Assembly: GCA_003427395.1 (NCBI GenBank)
Contig: BFEA01000364.1
Coordinates: 1,568,306-1,600,086 of the forward strand
Direction: 5' to 3'
Source: Chara braunii
Taxonomy: Eukaryota; Streptophyta; Charophyceae; Charales; Characeae
DNA: 31,781 nucleotides
Positions 1 to 9,975 of this stretch are shown one piece after another. Numbering within the stretch: the first letter of the stretch is position 1; every line of letters starts with the position of its first letter. Below the pieces are notes generated by a model. That model saw only the letters and a list, made by a program, of their open reading frames with translations. It did not search any database and had not been told where the DNA came from. A program made the position numbers and the translations under genes.

Positions 1-120
1 TCAGCACGCAGACGGACGACGGAAGCGATCACGAGTCTTCCACGTCGTAAGAAATTGACAACCTTCCCTCAGTGCCAAACAGTCGGCGGTCTGTGCTTTC
101 GAGTGGCAACAACACTCTTA

Positions 121-672
121 GGGAACCTCGCGGTCGTGTTCGAAAATTGTTGGCGTAGCACCAGATGCTCACCAAACAGTTTTGAATGTCAATCTAATGG
201 ACAGATCATATGATGCCTTACGATCAAGCAGTGGTTGATAGCTAACCCCCTTTCCCAATCTGGATCTTTGAGAGCAGAGTTTCGCACTCCACTGTGAGAT
301 CCATATTGAAGAAGGGGACCTGCTACCCTGCTGTTGTTTACTGTAGTCATCATGAGGGAGTCCATGACGCGAGAACCCCAAAATGAGCAATCGCGGNGGA
401 ATATCGCGGCCGCATGAAGAACTTGTTGGCGTAGCACCAGATGCTCACCAATCAGTTCTGAATGTCGATTGTATCGACACATCATATGATGTTTTACAAG
501 CAAGCAGTGGTCGATTGCTGGCCCCCCTCTGTGTTGTGGATCTTTGAGAGCAGATTTGACGCAATCCACCGTTAAACCCACATCGGAGAGGCGGACCTGC
601 CATCATGCCGCTATTCCATGTAATCATCATGTGGGAGTCGACAACGCAATGACCCCACGATGTTCCAATCGG
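121..672. repeat. Tandem duplication, two diverged 276-bp units
   Basis: Unit 1 is about 121-396 and unit 2 about 397-672. Matching landmarks lie 276 bases apart, for example the string GGCGTAGCACCAGATGCTCA at 152 and 428. The copies differ by scattered substitutions, so the duplication is not recent. The period is divisible by three, and a minus-strand reading frame (581-189) runs through both units, giving two related peptide segments that begin ALKDP. I recognise no family, and other frames are also open in each unit, so coding is unproven. Confidence 0.8.
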
Positions 673-2255
673 GAAGTGTTTTTGTGTTTTGTGCAGGTGC
701 TGATCATTCGGTGACGAGACGGAACAAGCTCGGATGGATCTGAGACACAAGATGACATGCCGGACAAGGTAGATTGCAGCGTCGGTCTGCGTCGCTCACG
801 TCACTTTCGGCCTGGCAGCGGCTGTTGCACAGAGGGCTACGGACATGGCATCACATTTCATGGCATCCAATCCGAAAAGCATTGTCGCCGTCGTCGGGGG
901 TGATCTCGAGCCTTCGCCGTCGCCTATTCGGAGTGGGATGGGGGCCTGGAAATGCGAAAAAGGGGTGTGCCAAGGATTTTTGGGAATTGTAGTGCATTCC
1001 TAGGTAAGAACTGAGATCTCCTGTCGCAAGCTTAGGGGTAGTTGAGCAAGATGGTGGACCCGAGTTATATTGGACTTTGGGATACCGGGCTACCTCCGGT
1101 ATGAATGTTGTCATCACGGTTCGTCCAGTATCTAGTAGATCGGTGGGCCAGTATGGTTGTCGCACTGTTTGAACACCTGTCGGTCTCTCTCGGCTTCGAC
1201 TCGGGTTCGTCGGATAAATCCCGAAGTCCGATGCGCCTGGTGTTGCTGGCACTCTTCGCACGGTGTGGGGGGCCAATAGCGGGCTATGAAATTCCACGTT
1301 ACCACTGTAAGCTGATGATATGGGAGGAGGAGATGGAAGGGGGGGGGACTAGTATCTATAACGACGAAGCCCGAAGATATGTAATATTTAGTGTTCTGAG
1401 TATCCGGGTTGTTTGGGCCCATGGGATCGTTAGTTATGGCCCAGTGAAAGTCCCCCACACACAGTCGGTCGTTCTCCATCAGACAGGGGAATTCCGGGTT
1501 TCTCAAGTTCCCCCGCCGTATTCACGATACTTCGGGTTCCTCAGGCTCTCACGATCGGTGATCCAAGAGGGGGGTTTTATAGCTATATGCGATTAGTGAA
1601 CTCGATCTCCCGCATCCTCATAATGAGTTCGAGGTCGACTCATGCAGACATATGCGTACGTTGCAACTCGATTTTCTCGAGATCGCGGTCGTACGCGTGC
1701 GTGTACATGAGCGAAAGCGGATTAGACTCGGATTTCGCGTGTCGAGGTATCAGTTGTGTCCTACCAGCATGCAACTATCCTATCCATACGATTTCGGGTG
1801 GGATCAGTTATTACATTCACATCCATGCCATTGATGTAACGAAGAAAAACTTTAAGAGAAAAGGGGGGGGGGGGGCGGGGCAATTGCCCTGGCATCGAGG
1901 GTCACCACATCACATCATTCTCAGTGATCTGATGATGATAAAAAACTAACGATTAAACCCAAACATCCATAGCGAGTGTTTTTAATCAGACCCGGGATTT
2001 TTACACGACGCATATGGATACTAGAAAGTGACGAAATTCGAACTAAACAAGCGTTACAGAACAGGATTAAAAGTCCGAAAAGATCACTCGAGGAGGGTTC
2101 ACATCCATTCCATGCATACAAACGAGGCAAAAATGACAAAGGAAACACGAAACGATTTACAGGGAAATTCCAAGATGGCCGCAAGAAGATCGGTCTGAGT
2201 AGACATCAAAATTATACAGATAATTGGAAGAAAAGACCTCATCCCACACACAGCT

Positions 2256-2256
<1 letters not shown>
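673..2256. other. Unassigned DNA
   Basis: Several overlapping open frames exist on both strands (for example 1105-1596 plus and 1132-1506 minus), but none shows a motif, signal or family I recognise. A TATA-like octamer lies on the minus strand at 1575-1582 and a run of G at about 1864-1875. Without a gene beside it the TATA-like string cannot be called a promoter. Confidence 0.4.

Positions 2257-2330
<74 letters not shown>
2257..2330. repeat. (CT)37 microsatellite
   Basis: Perfect uninterrupted CT dinucleotide tract of 74 bases. Open frames crossing it on both strands are Leu-Ser or Arg-Glu repeats produced by the microsatellite and are not genes. Confidence 0.98.
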
Positions 2331-2332
<2 letters not shown>

Positions 2333-3839
2333 TTGCTCTACTCCCCGATGCAGGCAGTCCGTCACCGCGCATGAACACAGAGTTGTTACCCCGCTTGGTT
2401 CGAGCATGGAAACCAGGTTCGCTCGTGCGCCACGATTCGTCGCAGCCCGCATGTCAACCCCGCACACCCAACACCAGCTCGTCGGATCGCCCAACCCTCT
2501 TCGTCGACTTGCCTCTCCATCTGAGTTGTTAGCCGACCCTCACTGATCGCGCTAACTCCAAAGTTCATAAAGAGTAAACTAATTGCGCTTGCGAAATTTA
2601 TATCATGCACGCTTGGTACGGGATTTAACCCAAGAGGTCAAGAGGAGAAGAGAGGAAGTGCCTACGTCTGCATGGCCAGGCCGCGGCGTGGGGGTCATAG
2701 CCGCACTCCACACATTCATCCGGTCGTACAGGCGTTCAGGTTAATTAGAACAAAGTATTAAGTATGAAAGACAAAGAAGAAGAAGGTGGGAAAACATGAG
2801 GAAATCAAGAAAGAAGAAAGATAATGTTACAATCACACCCGCCAAAAGCGACAGTTACACAAGATTAAGGGCGCGATCCAGTCTGAGCCCAGTTCCTAGC
2901 GCAGCAAGATGTGCGCAAGTGAGAAGCGTGGCGCAACAAAATTCAGAGTGCCTAAATTTCTAGTCTAAGTCCTAATTTCAAAAGAAAATTTCAAAAATCC
3001 AAAAAAAAAAACAATTCCGCGAGCCCGTGGGAGCTCGACATCAGTTGAAAATTCAAAAACAATATTCTCACGCGATGATCGCGCCAAAAAATCCTAATGC
3101 TCACAACAGAACACGAAAGAAGTTATGGCAACTGTTGTCCATTGCCCTCGCTGAGGTGCGGTTTCTCAATCGTCGGCGCAAGACTGTCCCGACACCGACC
3201 CGACTAACTCCCACAGAAAACAAAAAGAAACGAGGGTATTCATGCAACTTGCCCGACCGACCCATCTTTCCGCAGCTCACCCCTCCGACCCCTCCCATTT
3301 CCCCAAAGAAGCGTCGTGGAAAAAGTAGCGCGGTTACGAAAGACATTTCATCACATATGTGACGCCTAAGGGGTTCAATCCCGTGCAAGCTCCTGCTTGC
3401 ACCAATATCTCTTCAAGGTTAGGAAGAAAAAAGAAGAAGGACTCATTATTTCGCACGTGTCATTACCGTAGGATAAGAGTGTGGAAGTCATCCTGCCAGT
3501 GCCGTTACGCAGAACGTGAACGGCACCGGTCACTTGAACATGACCAGTCGTTCGTTTTGTGTTTTTTATGTGACCGGGCAGACCATGAAAGAGTGTGTTT
3601 TTTTTTTTTTTTTATTTTTTAGGTCTCACCCAACAAACGTAACCTCAAGCCCGACAGCGTGATCACATTGAAAAAAAAAAAAAAAAAAAGAATTAACCTG
3701 TAAAATATCAAATGAAAATGCTTATTTTGACTAGTTGAATTTTGTTTTTTCCTTTGTAATTAAAAAAAATATTATTGTGAAAAAAAGTTTGAAAAAATTA
3801 TGGGGGTTACCCTTCGATGACCCCCACCCTCCTACAAAA
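2331..3839. other. Unassigned DNA with A/T runs and two perfect short hairpins
   Basis: No coding family is recognised. Two perfect 8-bp inverted repeats lie close together: GTGCAAGC/GCTTGCAC at 3383-3402 (4-base loop) and GTGCCGTT/AACGGCAC at 3499-3526 (12-base loop). Homopolymer tracts occur near 3600-3620 (T) and 3671-3690 (A). Function unknown. Confidence 0.45.
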
Positions 3840-4408
3840 AAGTACGGGCGTTCAGGGTCCCGTACAAGGTCCGAACCCGACGGCGTTCGGCCCCTGCCTG
3901 GGCCTAAAAATAACTTTTTTTTTTTGAATTTTTTTTTTTGAGTTCTCTATGACATGACGTACATGCCTGTAGATTGTCAAGTCATTTGGACAAGCCTAAT
4001 AAGAATTAAAAATCTCCAAAGATGGCGGTGTCTAAACGTGCTCGCCCACGGATTTTTTCTCTTTTTACTTTTTGTTTTCACTTTAGTTCAGGGTCTAAAC
4101 AATTTTATTAATTTTTGAAACTTTTTTAGCGAGTTTTGTATTATGTGAAGTATACATCTGTAAATTTTCAGGGCATTTAGCTTTTAAAAAAAATAAAAAA
4201 TCGCCAAAGATGGCGGTGTCGAAAACATGCCCGCGCACTCACTAAATTTAATTCCCTTTTTATTTTTATTTATTTTTATTATTAGTATTTGTTTTCCGTA
4301 TTTTATTTTTATTTGATATTTGGTAAGGAATTCGGATGTAATGTTCAGGCAAATCATGTTTAATTTATTTTTCTCCATAAGATATTGTTTTTCCAGATTT
4401 TTTTGATG

Positions 4409-4441
<33 letters not shown>

Positions 4442-4545
4442 CTGCGTTTAGCCTGAACGGCCGAACGCATCCCCAAGGGGTCCCATACGTTCGGGCGTTC
4501 GGGTCAGGGCGTTTAGCCCGTCCCGAACGCCGGTTACCCTGTATG
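3840..4545. mobile_element. Possible non-autonomous element: GC-rich ends, AT-rich core
   Basis: GC-rich segments at about 3842-3905 and 4441-4545 flank a very AT-rich core. Both ends carry GGCGTTC-type strings in inverted orientation, resembling imperfect terminal inverted repeats. No clear target-site duplication was found. The core contains a direct repeat described separately. This could equally be two unrelated GC-rich islands, so confidence is low. Confidence 0.3.
3949..4241. repeat. Direct repeat pair, period about 190 bp
   Basis: The segment 3949-4051 recurs, diverged, at 4139-4241. The best conserved part is CCAAAGATGGCGGTGTC, at about 4016 and 4204, followed in both by a short GC-rich stretch with GCCC. 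The copies lie inside the AT-rich core of the possible element at 3840-4545. A weaker third partial copy may follow near 4325. No function is visible. Confidence 0.65.
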
Positions 4546-4574
4546 TATATATTTTTCTCCGGGGCCACTTAATA

Positions 4575-4770
4575 TTTGTGTGTGAACGTGTGTCTGAACG
4601 TATGTGTGTGTGTGTGGGTGTGTGTGTGTGTGTGTGTGTTTGTGTGTGNNNGTGTGTGTGTGTGTGTGTGTGTGTGTNTGTGTGTGTGNNTGTGTGTGTN
4701 TGTGTGTGTGTGTGNNTGTGTGTGTGTGTGTGTGTGTGGGTGTGTGTGCGTGCGTGTGTGCGCGCGCGCG
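4575..4770. repeat. (GT)n microsatellite with short N calls
   Basis: Long GT dinucleotide tract with a few GC interruptions and several one- to three-base N positions, which probably reflect sequencing uncertainty in the repeat. Open frames of Cys-Val or Thr-His repeats in both directions are products of the tract. Confidence 0.97.
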
Positions 4771-4806
4771 TGGTGGGTGGCGAGGGATGGGGCGACCCCT
4801 CTCCCA

Positions 4807-4825
4807 CCAATCAATCAATCAATCG

Positions 4826-4862
<37 letters not shown>
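4807..4862. repeat. (CAAT)n tetranucleotide microsatellite
   Basis: About 13 units of CAAT with single-base variants, directly downstream of the GT tract and followed by A- and T-rich runs to about 4955. Confidence 0.95.
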
Positions 4863-5591
4863 CGGAAAAAAAAAAAGAAACCTATTTTTTTTTCAATTAT
4901 CTTCACTCACTGCCAAACCCCCCTACCCAATTTTTTTTTCTTTTTTTTTTTCTTTCAGGGGGTGGGGCTGAGGTTGCGCTGCCCCATGGCACTTCCCAAA
5001 TCCCCAACCCCCTCCCCACTGGCCGCCATGCGACTGCAAAGTTGTGCGGCCGCACGGATACGTCCACGGGGGTCGCGGAATTTGGCCGCGACCGCGGACT
5101 TGACCACGCTTGGCCGCCGCCGAGGAAGATTCATAGTCCGCCTTTAATCTTTCGAGGGAGGAGAGTAAGGGAGTCAGAATACAGAGGCGGGGGGTGGGGG
5201 ATGTTTACTTGGAAATGCGGGCAAGAAGCTCGCCACCCCTGCTACCGTCCTGGGAAGTTCAAGGTACCTAATGGTGCGGTGTATGCGCGGGAAACGATGG
5301 CTGCTATAGGGGAGAGAAGCAAGGTTGTGGGATAGAGAGTGGAGAAGCTGCGAAGCAAGGCCGCGAGGAATCGCTTGTGATCTGCACACATAGGAATAGT
5401 TCTTGTGATCCCGCCACCCAGCGCTGAAAAGAAAGACGTGAAGGCAAAAAGATGGGGAGACACACTTAGTAGTGGGATGTGGGTACAATATGATGGCGAG
5501 GCTAGTAGCGTAGAGTTGGCAGAAGATGGAAGAGGGGAAGGGATTTTGGGGAAATGCGAGCGGGGTTTCGATTTTCCAGAGTGTAAGGTAA
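4863..5591. other. Unassigned DNA
   Basis: A and T runs to about 4955, then GC-rich sequence. Overlapping open frames on both strands (5174-5647 minus, 4604-5335 plus) show no recognisable motif. This is probably the 3' flank of the retroelement remnant that ends at 5592. Confidence 0.35.
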
Positions 5592-6359
5592 TCAAGGGAA
5601 CGACGGGATAATAACAGGGGACGTAGCCCGATGCCCCACATCGGCACGTGCTCGAACTAAGGGCGGGGGAAGGGGAGGGAAGCGGCTCCGTTGCCTCCGC
5701 GTCGGCGCGCTCGAAGTCTCTACAGCACGGTGCTCATCTTCCTCCGTCGGCAGCTCCGGATCTCGGGTCGGATCGATCGAAATTCGCAAATCAGTTCCCA
5801 CCAACTGCTCTAGTGGACACTTTCCTTCGGCTCTTTCTGCGCTCCACCGTTCCACTTCCGCTGGGTCTTCTTCCTGTGTCTCCGCCTGTCCCGCCTCTTC
5901 CTCCTCACTTGCTTCCTCTTCTGCGTCTTCTTCTTCTCCTTCGCTTATTGCCCTCGACTCATGCTTATGCTCACTATAATACTCGTCCTCCTCGGAGGTA
6001 CCTTCCGATTCGTCCTCCTCGTCTTCGTCGTCTTCTTCCTCTTCTGACGTTGGCTCACCTCGATCAAAGAAGAGAATATCGATTATCTTTGCGGGGCTTA
6101 GGTTATTACTATGTGACGGGTAATTACAATTGTCCCAATCACCTTCCAAGCATGCCGACCACTGAAGGTACGGCGTCAGGCTGCGCGAAAGAATATGCGG
6201 CGCCGAACTCTCGTCGCAGTGTGAGATGACGTCGACTGGTAGATCGTCCGACAACTGCGTCAGGAGGATTACAAGCTCCCTATGATCGGCTGTTGATGTC
6301 CCGCTTCCACCAATCATAAGATAAATCCCAGCAGATCTCCCTCCACCTCCGTTCTCCAA
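5592..6359 (-). pseudogene. Acidic C-terminal region of the retroelement polyprotein
   Basis: A 255-codon open frame without an obvious ATG start. Roughly the first 105 residues look like an ordinary folded protein (segments such as LMIGGSGTSTADH and LTQLSDDLPVDVISHCDES). The next 70 or so are Glu/Asp-rich, followed by a Pro/Arg-rich tail ending in PSFP. I recognise the design as a recurring polyprotein segment that I associate with Chara repeats, but I know of no characterised domain. Upstream, the frame at 6360-6480 ends in QAWR and appears to join this one after a one- or two-base shift near 6357, so this is probably a frameshifted continuation and not an independent gene. It could act as an acidic, charge-based interaction region; that is a guess. 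Confidence 0.6.
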
Positions 6360-6684
6360 GCTTGAATGATGAGTAACTCTACGTCTTTATTCACGGCGTG
6401 GTGCTCATTGTCCCGGGTCCACTTCAGCTCGATCTTAACTAAACACTGGGACAGAGTCGCATAGGTTTGCCGCCACCCTCGCCACTGTTCGGGCTTAATG
6501 AGAGAAATCGTCAGCAGTCGCACGCAGAAAGAGAGACGAGGATGGAGCGCCGACTGCCAAAAGATAGGGAAAACAGAGGGAAGGCTGAAGGTAGAGAACC
6601 TGTGACAGTTCATTGAGGACGCGAGAAAGCGATGAGCGTAGGGAGAGATATCACGGCATTCTGTCGGAGAGCACTGATAACACT
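6360..6684 (-). pseudogene. Remnant polyprotein segment downstream of the AT-rich insertion
   Basis: Coding-like peptide pieces occur in successive frames. SVISALRQNAVISLPTLIAF begins directly after the GAATTC at 6685-6690. A piece containing EQWRGWRQTYATLSQ and DVELLIIQAWR lies at about 6500-6358. At least two frameshifts separate these pieces and join them to the acidic region. The first piece is in frame with the segment on the far side of the 6691-7583 insertion (GATATAGAATTC reads Asp-Ile-Glu-Phe). No domain is recognised. Confidence 0.55.
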
Positions 6685-6690
6685 GAATTC

Positions 6691-7583
6691 GTGAAAACCT
6701 TACAAAACCACAAAACCATACATTTTTTATAGAATGAAAAAGTAAAAGCTTAGTGTTTCCCGACAAAGAAGGCAAAAAAATTAGCAAAAAGTCTAGCGAT
6801 TCTCAAAATGTGCAAGAAACTATTTTCCAATAAAAAACATGTTATAAGACTATAAGTCGTTTAAAGTAGATTGAAAAAAAACATAGGTCAAACAAAACAA
6901 TCTTTAAGGACTGCAAGGCGAACTCGAAAGACGTTAAAAAAAACAGTTTCATTGAATACTCATTTATAGAACTATAAGTCATTTTCAGCAGTTTGGTAAA
7001 AACCAAGTTATGCGAGAACTAGTTTATAGAACTATAAACTAATCTAATCTATTTTCAAGTTTAGTGCAAAATCCTTGTCAAAAAATATATGTTATGTAAA
7101 ATAAGAATTCAAACAATTTTTGCCTCGAGGACATCTTCAAATTTTTAGCCAACCACGATTTAAAATAAAAACATAGAAAAATATTTTAATAAAAAATAAT
7201 AAAAAACAATATATTTGTTAATGTACGAGGGAACATATCCAAGAGAATGTATTCATGAATAGAAAAATATATGTGAATGTTTAGGTTCATTGTGCTCTAT
7301 ACCTTATAGAACTATAAATTTGATTTTTTTAAATAAACAAAAAATTGAGATATTTTGATTCTTGAACAAATGATGCTTTGCAAGGTAGTGATTTTTTTGT
7401 AAAAAGGCATGCTTCTCTCCTCACCACTTCCGGTGGTTTTGAAAAAGTACTTTTCTATTGATTTTTTGCGGTTGATTTACTTCACATAGAATGTTGTTCA
7501 TGTAGGAGGCTTGATAAATGTCCTATCAGAATCTTTAAAAAATTTCGTGCAAACCTAACAATTTTTTTATTATAGGTTTTCAC
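6691..7583. mobile_element. AT-rich non-autonomous DNA transposon, 893 bp
   Basis: The ends are a perfect 10-bp inverted repeat, GTGAAAACCT at 6691-6700 and AGGTTTTCAC at 7574-7583. Each end is flanked by GAATTC (6685-6690 and 7584-7589). Because that hexamer is palindromic it can be a 6-bp target duplication or part of longer inverted ends. Removing the insert plus one hexamer restores a continuous frame across the site. The interior is very AT-rich, has no open frame worth noting, and contains about four copies of a TTATAG-AA-CTATAA-like palindrome (near 6843, 6965, 7022 and 7308), possible binding sites for a transposase supplied in trans. Superfamily not assigned. Confidence 0.7.
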
Positions 7584-7954
7584 GAATTCTATATCGGATG
7601 CCGTCTAGGTCAATACTATTAGTATAGACGATGTTTTCCCCCGCCACGCAAGTCGCTGACTCCAGGACCTCGCCAACTCTTCTCCCCAATCTCGCAACGA
7701 GACGAGGATGCTCGGATGCGCCATTGGATCCACCGTAGTGATGTCTCTGCTGAAGGAGACAATTGTCGAAATGTGGCTGGTCCCTGGCGCCGAGAGCCGC
7801 AGATAGGCCGATGCTTCGGCGAACACTTGCGCCTTGCTGTTGGGTATCACGAATCGAAACTCTGCTGCTGCATGCACGCTTGCCGTGCTGAAAAACTGAG
7901 CAAATCGGATGACAATGAACTTAACATCATCACGAATATTGGACCAATACCATT
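7584..7954 (-). pseudogene. Polyprotein fragment with end of integrase zinc-binding region
   Basis: One minus-strand frame runs from about 7954 to a TAG at 7605-7607, and continues past it to the GAATTC at the transposon edge. Its first part, KNKWYWSNIRDDVKFIV, resembles the aromatic WP-type segment after the His pair of retroviral-type integrases. The Cys pair that should follow is not visible. The rest (HAAAEFRFVIPNSKAQVFAE and RDWGEELARSWSQRLAWRG) is not a DDE integrase core and I recognise no domain. It lies one frameshift downstream of the integrase N-terminal fragment at 7963-8262. Confidence 0.55.
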
Positions 7955-7962
7955 TATTCTTG

Positions 7963-8262
7963 TCAATAACCGACTCCTAATTCGTACGGCAAAGTGAGCT
8001 GCAGTCTCTTCGTGTGTGCGGACTTAACCAAGTCATACCTCATGAACGGATGTGGTAGCTGCAGTCTCCTCGTGTGTGCGGACTTAACCCAGTCATACCT
8101 CATGAACGGATGTGGTACAGACATCCAAATCCCACTACTGTTGGTTGTTAATTTTTCCAATCGTCCCTCGTTCCATCGGTAGTCCCGGGCCTTCTCATGG
8201 GCCCTTCTACGGTACTCCTTGGTAAAGTTTTGGAGGGGGTTCTCGACCAATGTGGCTATCAA
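7963..8262 (-). pseudogene. Integrase N-terminal zinc-binding fragment (Ty3/gypsy)
   Basis: The peptide contains YRWNEGRLEKL, then VPHPFMRYD and VKSAHT. This is the usual lead-in of Ty3/gypsy integrase zinc-binding domains: a strand-forming segment, a VP-hydrophobic turn, and the first His of H2C2. The second His and the Cys pair are missing or out of frame. A 60-bp tandem duplication repeats the VPHPF-to-SAHT part. The frame is continuous upstream with the zinc-finger segment through a single TAG at 8320-8322 and ends at a stop at 7963, where a frameshift leads to the next fragment. Confidence 0.65.
7998..8117. repeat. 60-bp in-frame tandem duplication
   Basis: Units 7998-8057 and 8058-8117 differ at two positions. 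Each encodes 20 residues on the minus strand including PHPFMRYD and VKSAHT, so the duplication keeps the reading frame inside the integrase fragment. The high identity suggests it is younger than most other damage in this retroelement. Confidence 0.92.
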
Positions 8263-8319
8263 AATGACGTTTGTCCATACCTCCGACCTTCTAAACCTAC
8301 GGGTCTTGTCTAAGCCTTC

Positions 8320-8607
8320 CTACGTGGGTTCAAGAAAGCGGGCTTCAGTAGGAATTTTATCGGATCGACACAACGGACACAACCAAACCTTATCTGCGTT
8401 TTCGTACTGAATACAAGAGCCATGGGCCCTGGAAACACATTGTCGGCAATCTACCCATTCGACGTATCCCTCCTCGCTAGGACGCATAGAGACTGAGTAG
8501 ATACGCGAGATTGCCTCGCGGAAATAGCTAAACCTATCAGGTAAGGAGAGTAGAGATGAGGACGAGAGGGGAGAAAGACGGCTTCCAAAATCACCTCCGT
8601 CACCCAT
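8320..8607 (-). pseudogene. PHD-like zinc-finger segment between RNase H and integrase
   Basis: The 95-codon segment from the ATG at 8607 contains the spacing C-x2-C-x4-H-x2-C-x11-C-x2-C (CRQC, RAHGSC, WLCPLC), the second half of a PHD finger including the W before the last Cys pair. The first Cys pair of a canonical C4HC3 finger is not seen. It is in the same frame as RNase H upstream (TAG at 8623-8625 and a TGA just after it separate them) and as integrase downstream (TAG at 8320-8322). It is therefore a polyprotein module or a short separate ORF of the retroelement. PHD fingers commonly bind histone H3 tails; that role here is an inference. Confidence 0.6.
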
Positions 8608-8622
8608 TGCTATGTGTCACTT

Positions 8623-9510
8623 CTAACTACGCGGAAGGATTGCCACTTGTCCGTACTCAAGCCTTTCACTTTGCGTTGGCTCCTTCCACAGTGTGATTTC
8701 TTCTCCCTTCGGCACCTTGCCTGGCCGGTGCAGACGTGTTAGTCCGTCCGCATTCCCGTGTTTCTCTGTCTTACGGTGGATGATGTCAAAGTCGTACTCT
8801 TGCAATCGTACCGCCCATCGCCCGATCATTCCCGTGTAGTTAGTCAGCTTCCTGAGCGCCAGCAGCAGTTCATGATCGGTGACGAGAAGAAACTTCTGCC
8901 TATACAGGTACGGGTGAAAATGGAGGATGCCCCAAACCACCGCGTAACATTCTCTCTGGGGCGCCGAATCATTATTCCACTCGTCTGGTACTGTTTGGGA
9001 CGCGTACTCGACGACGTGTCCGCGACCGTCCTTCCCGTTCTGTTCCAAAATGGCAAAAATTGCTTCCGGCTGTCGGTCTGTGATAAGAATGAATGGCTTC
9101 CTAAGGTCCAGGCGAACTAAGATGGGTGCAGAGGGTTGGGCCTCCTTCAAAGTGGAGAAGGCCCGTTCACATTCCCCGTCCCAGGTTAGCGGTTGGTCCT
9201 TGCGCAGAAGATTCGTTAGGGGTCGTGCAATTGCTGCAAAGCCTTTGATAAATCGGCGGTAGTAGAACGTCAACCCCAGAAAGGCTCAAACGTGTGTCAG
9301 CGATGTGGGCATTGGCACATCTCGAACTGCGTTCACCTTCCTCAAGTCCGGTCGTAAACCTCCCCGAGTCACCATGTATCCGAAAAACGAGATTTCCGAA
9401 AGGAAAAACTCGCTTTTCTCCAGGGCAATTTTAAATCCCGCATCGCGCAGCACTCCAAGTGTCCACTCGATATGCTTGGCATGCTCGTGAAAAGAGTCCG
9501 AGTATACCAG
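8623..9510 (-). pseudogene. RT C-terminal part plus RNase H (Ty3/gypsy)
   Basis: From 9510 the peptide reads VYSDSFHEHAKHIEWTLGVL, the sequence that normally follows the RT active site, then FFGYMVTRGGLRPD (thumb). After an in-frame TGA at 9286-9288 come FYYRRFIKGFAAIARPLTNL and LTWDGECERAFSTLK. RNase H follows: ILITDRQPEA in place of the usual TDAS start, YASQTVPDEWN, QRECYAVVWG, FLLVTDHELLLALRK and the GNADGLTRL end motif. The TGA replaces what is usually Arg (CGA), a likely CpG decay. A TAG at 8623-8625 ends the frame. The two halves of RT are parted by the insertion at about 9513-9975. Confidence 0.85.
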
Positions 9511-9512
9511 GA

Positions 9513-9975
9513 TACTACGAAACACCCGCGGACGCATCCACGGGGTCGAGCTCGCTCCGGTCGTGGTTGGGTGCGGCCGCGACTTTCAGGGATTTGTTTT
9601 GATTTTAAAACATTCTAAAAAAAAAACAAGAAAAAATATCGATTTGTAGATCTTTTTGAGATCTAAATTGTGCAAATTTTTATTTTATTTTTTGACTTCG
9701 TCTCCGAATTTTAAAAATTAAAAAACTAATTTTCCTAAGGCAAAAGCTGTTTGTGTTTTCTTTTTTTCAAGAAAACACTTATGTGTTTTTTTGTTTTGAA
9801 TTCAGTAACGTTGTTTAATATGACCCCGAGGCAAAAGTTGTTCACTATCATTTTCTGCAAAACATATTATTTTTTCAGAATTTTTAAAATTCTTTTTTTT
9901 TTTTTCTTTTTTTTTTTTTCATGGTTGTGGGGCGCGGCCTAGGCCGGGCATGGCCTCCCGCGGGGGGGATTCATA
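9513..9975. mobile_element. Small transposon inserted in the RT active-site region
   Basis: The RT reads YMDDIL up to about 9978 and resumes with ILVYSDS at about 9512. The foreign DNA between has GC-rich ends and an AT-rich core (about 9590-9925). The ends share an imperfect inverted CCCGCGG string, near 9526 and 9960. The host string TAT-Y-CTGG-TAT occurs in recognisable but mutated form on both sides, as expected of an 8-10 bp target duplication. This size would fit hAT or Mutator-like non-autonomous elements; the superfamily is a guess. Confidence 0.6.

Noticed and set aside
1575-1582. TATA box on the minus strand
   Set aside because: No gene or conserved flank lies downstream, and a single octamer is expected by chance in a window of this size.
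2099-2532. Open frames across the CT tract
   Set aside because: They are Leu-Ser or Arg-Glu repeats from a microsatellite, open in several frames on both strands.
3372-3381. GGTTCAATCC as a tRNA B box
   Set aside because: The surrounding bases do not form a T-arm of five pairs, and no D-arm, anticodon arm or A box is found upstream.
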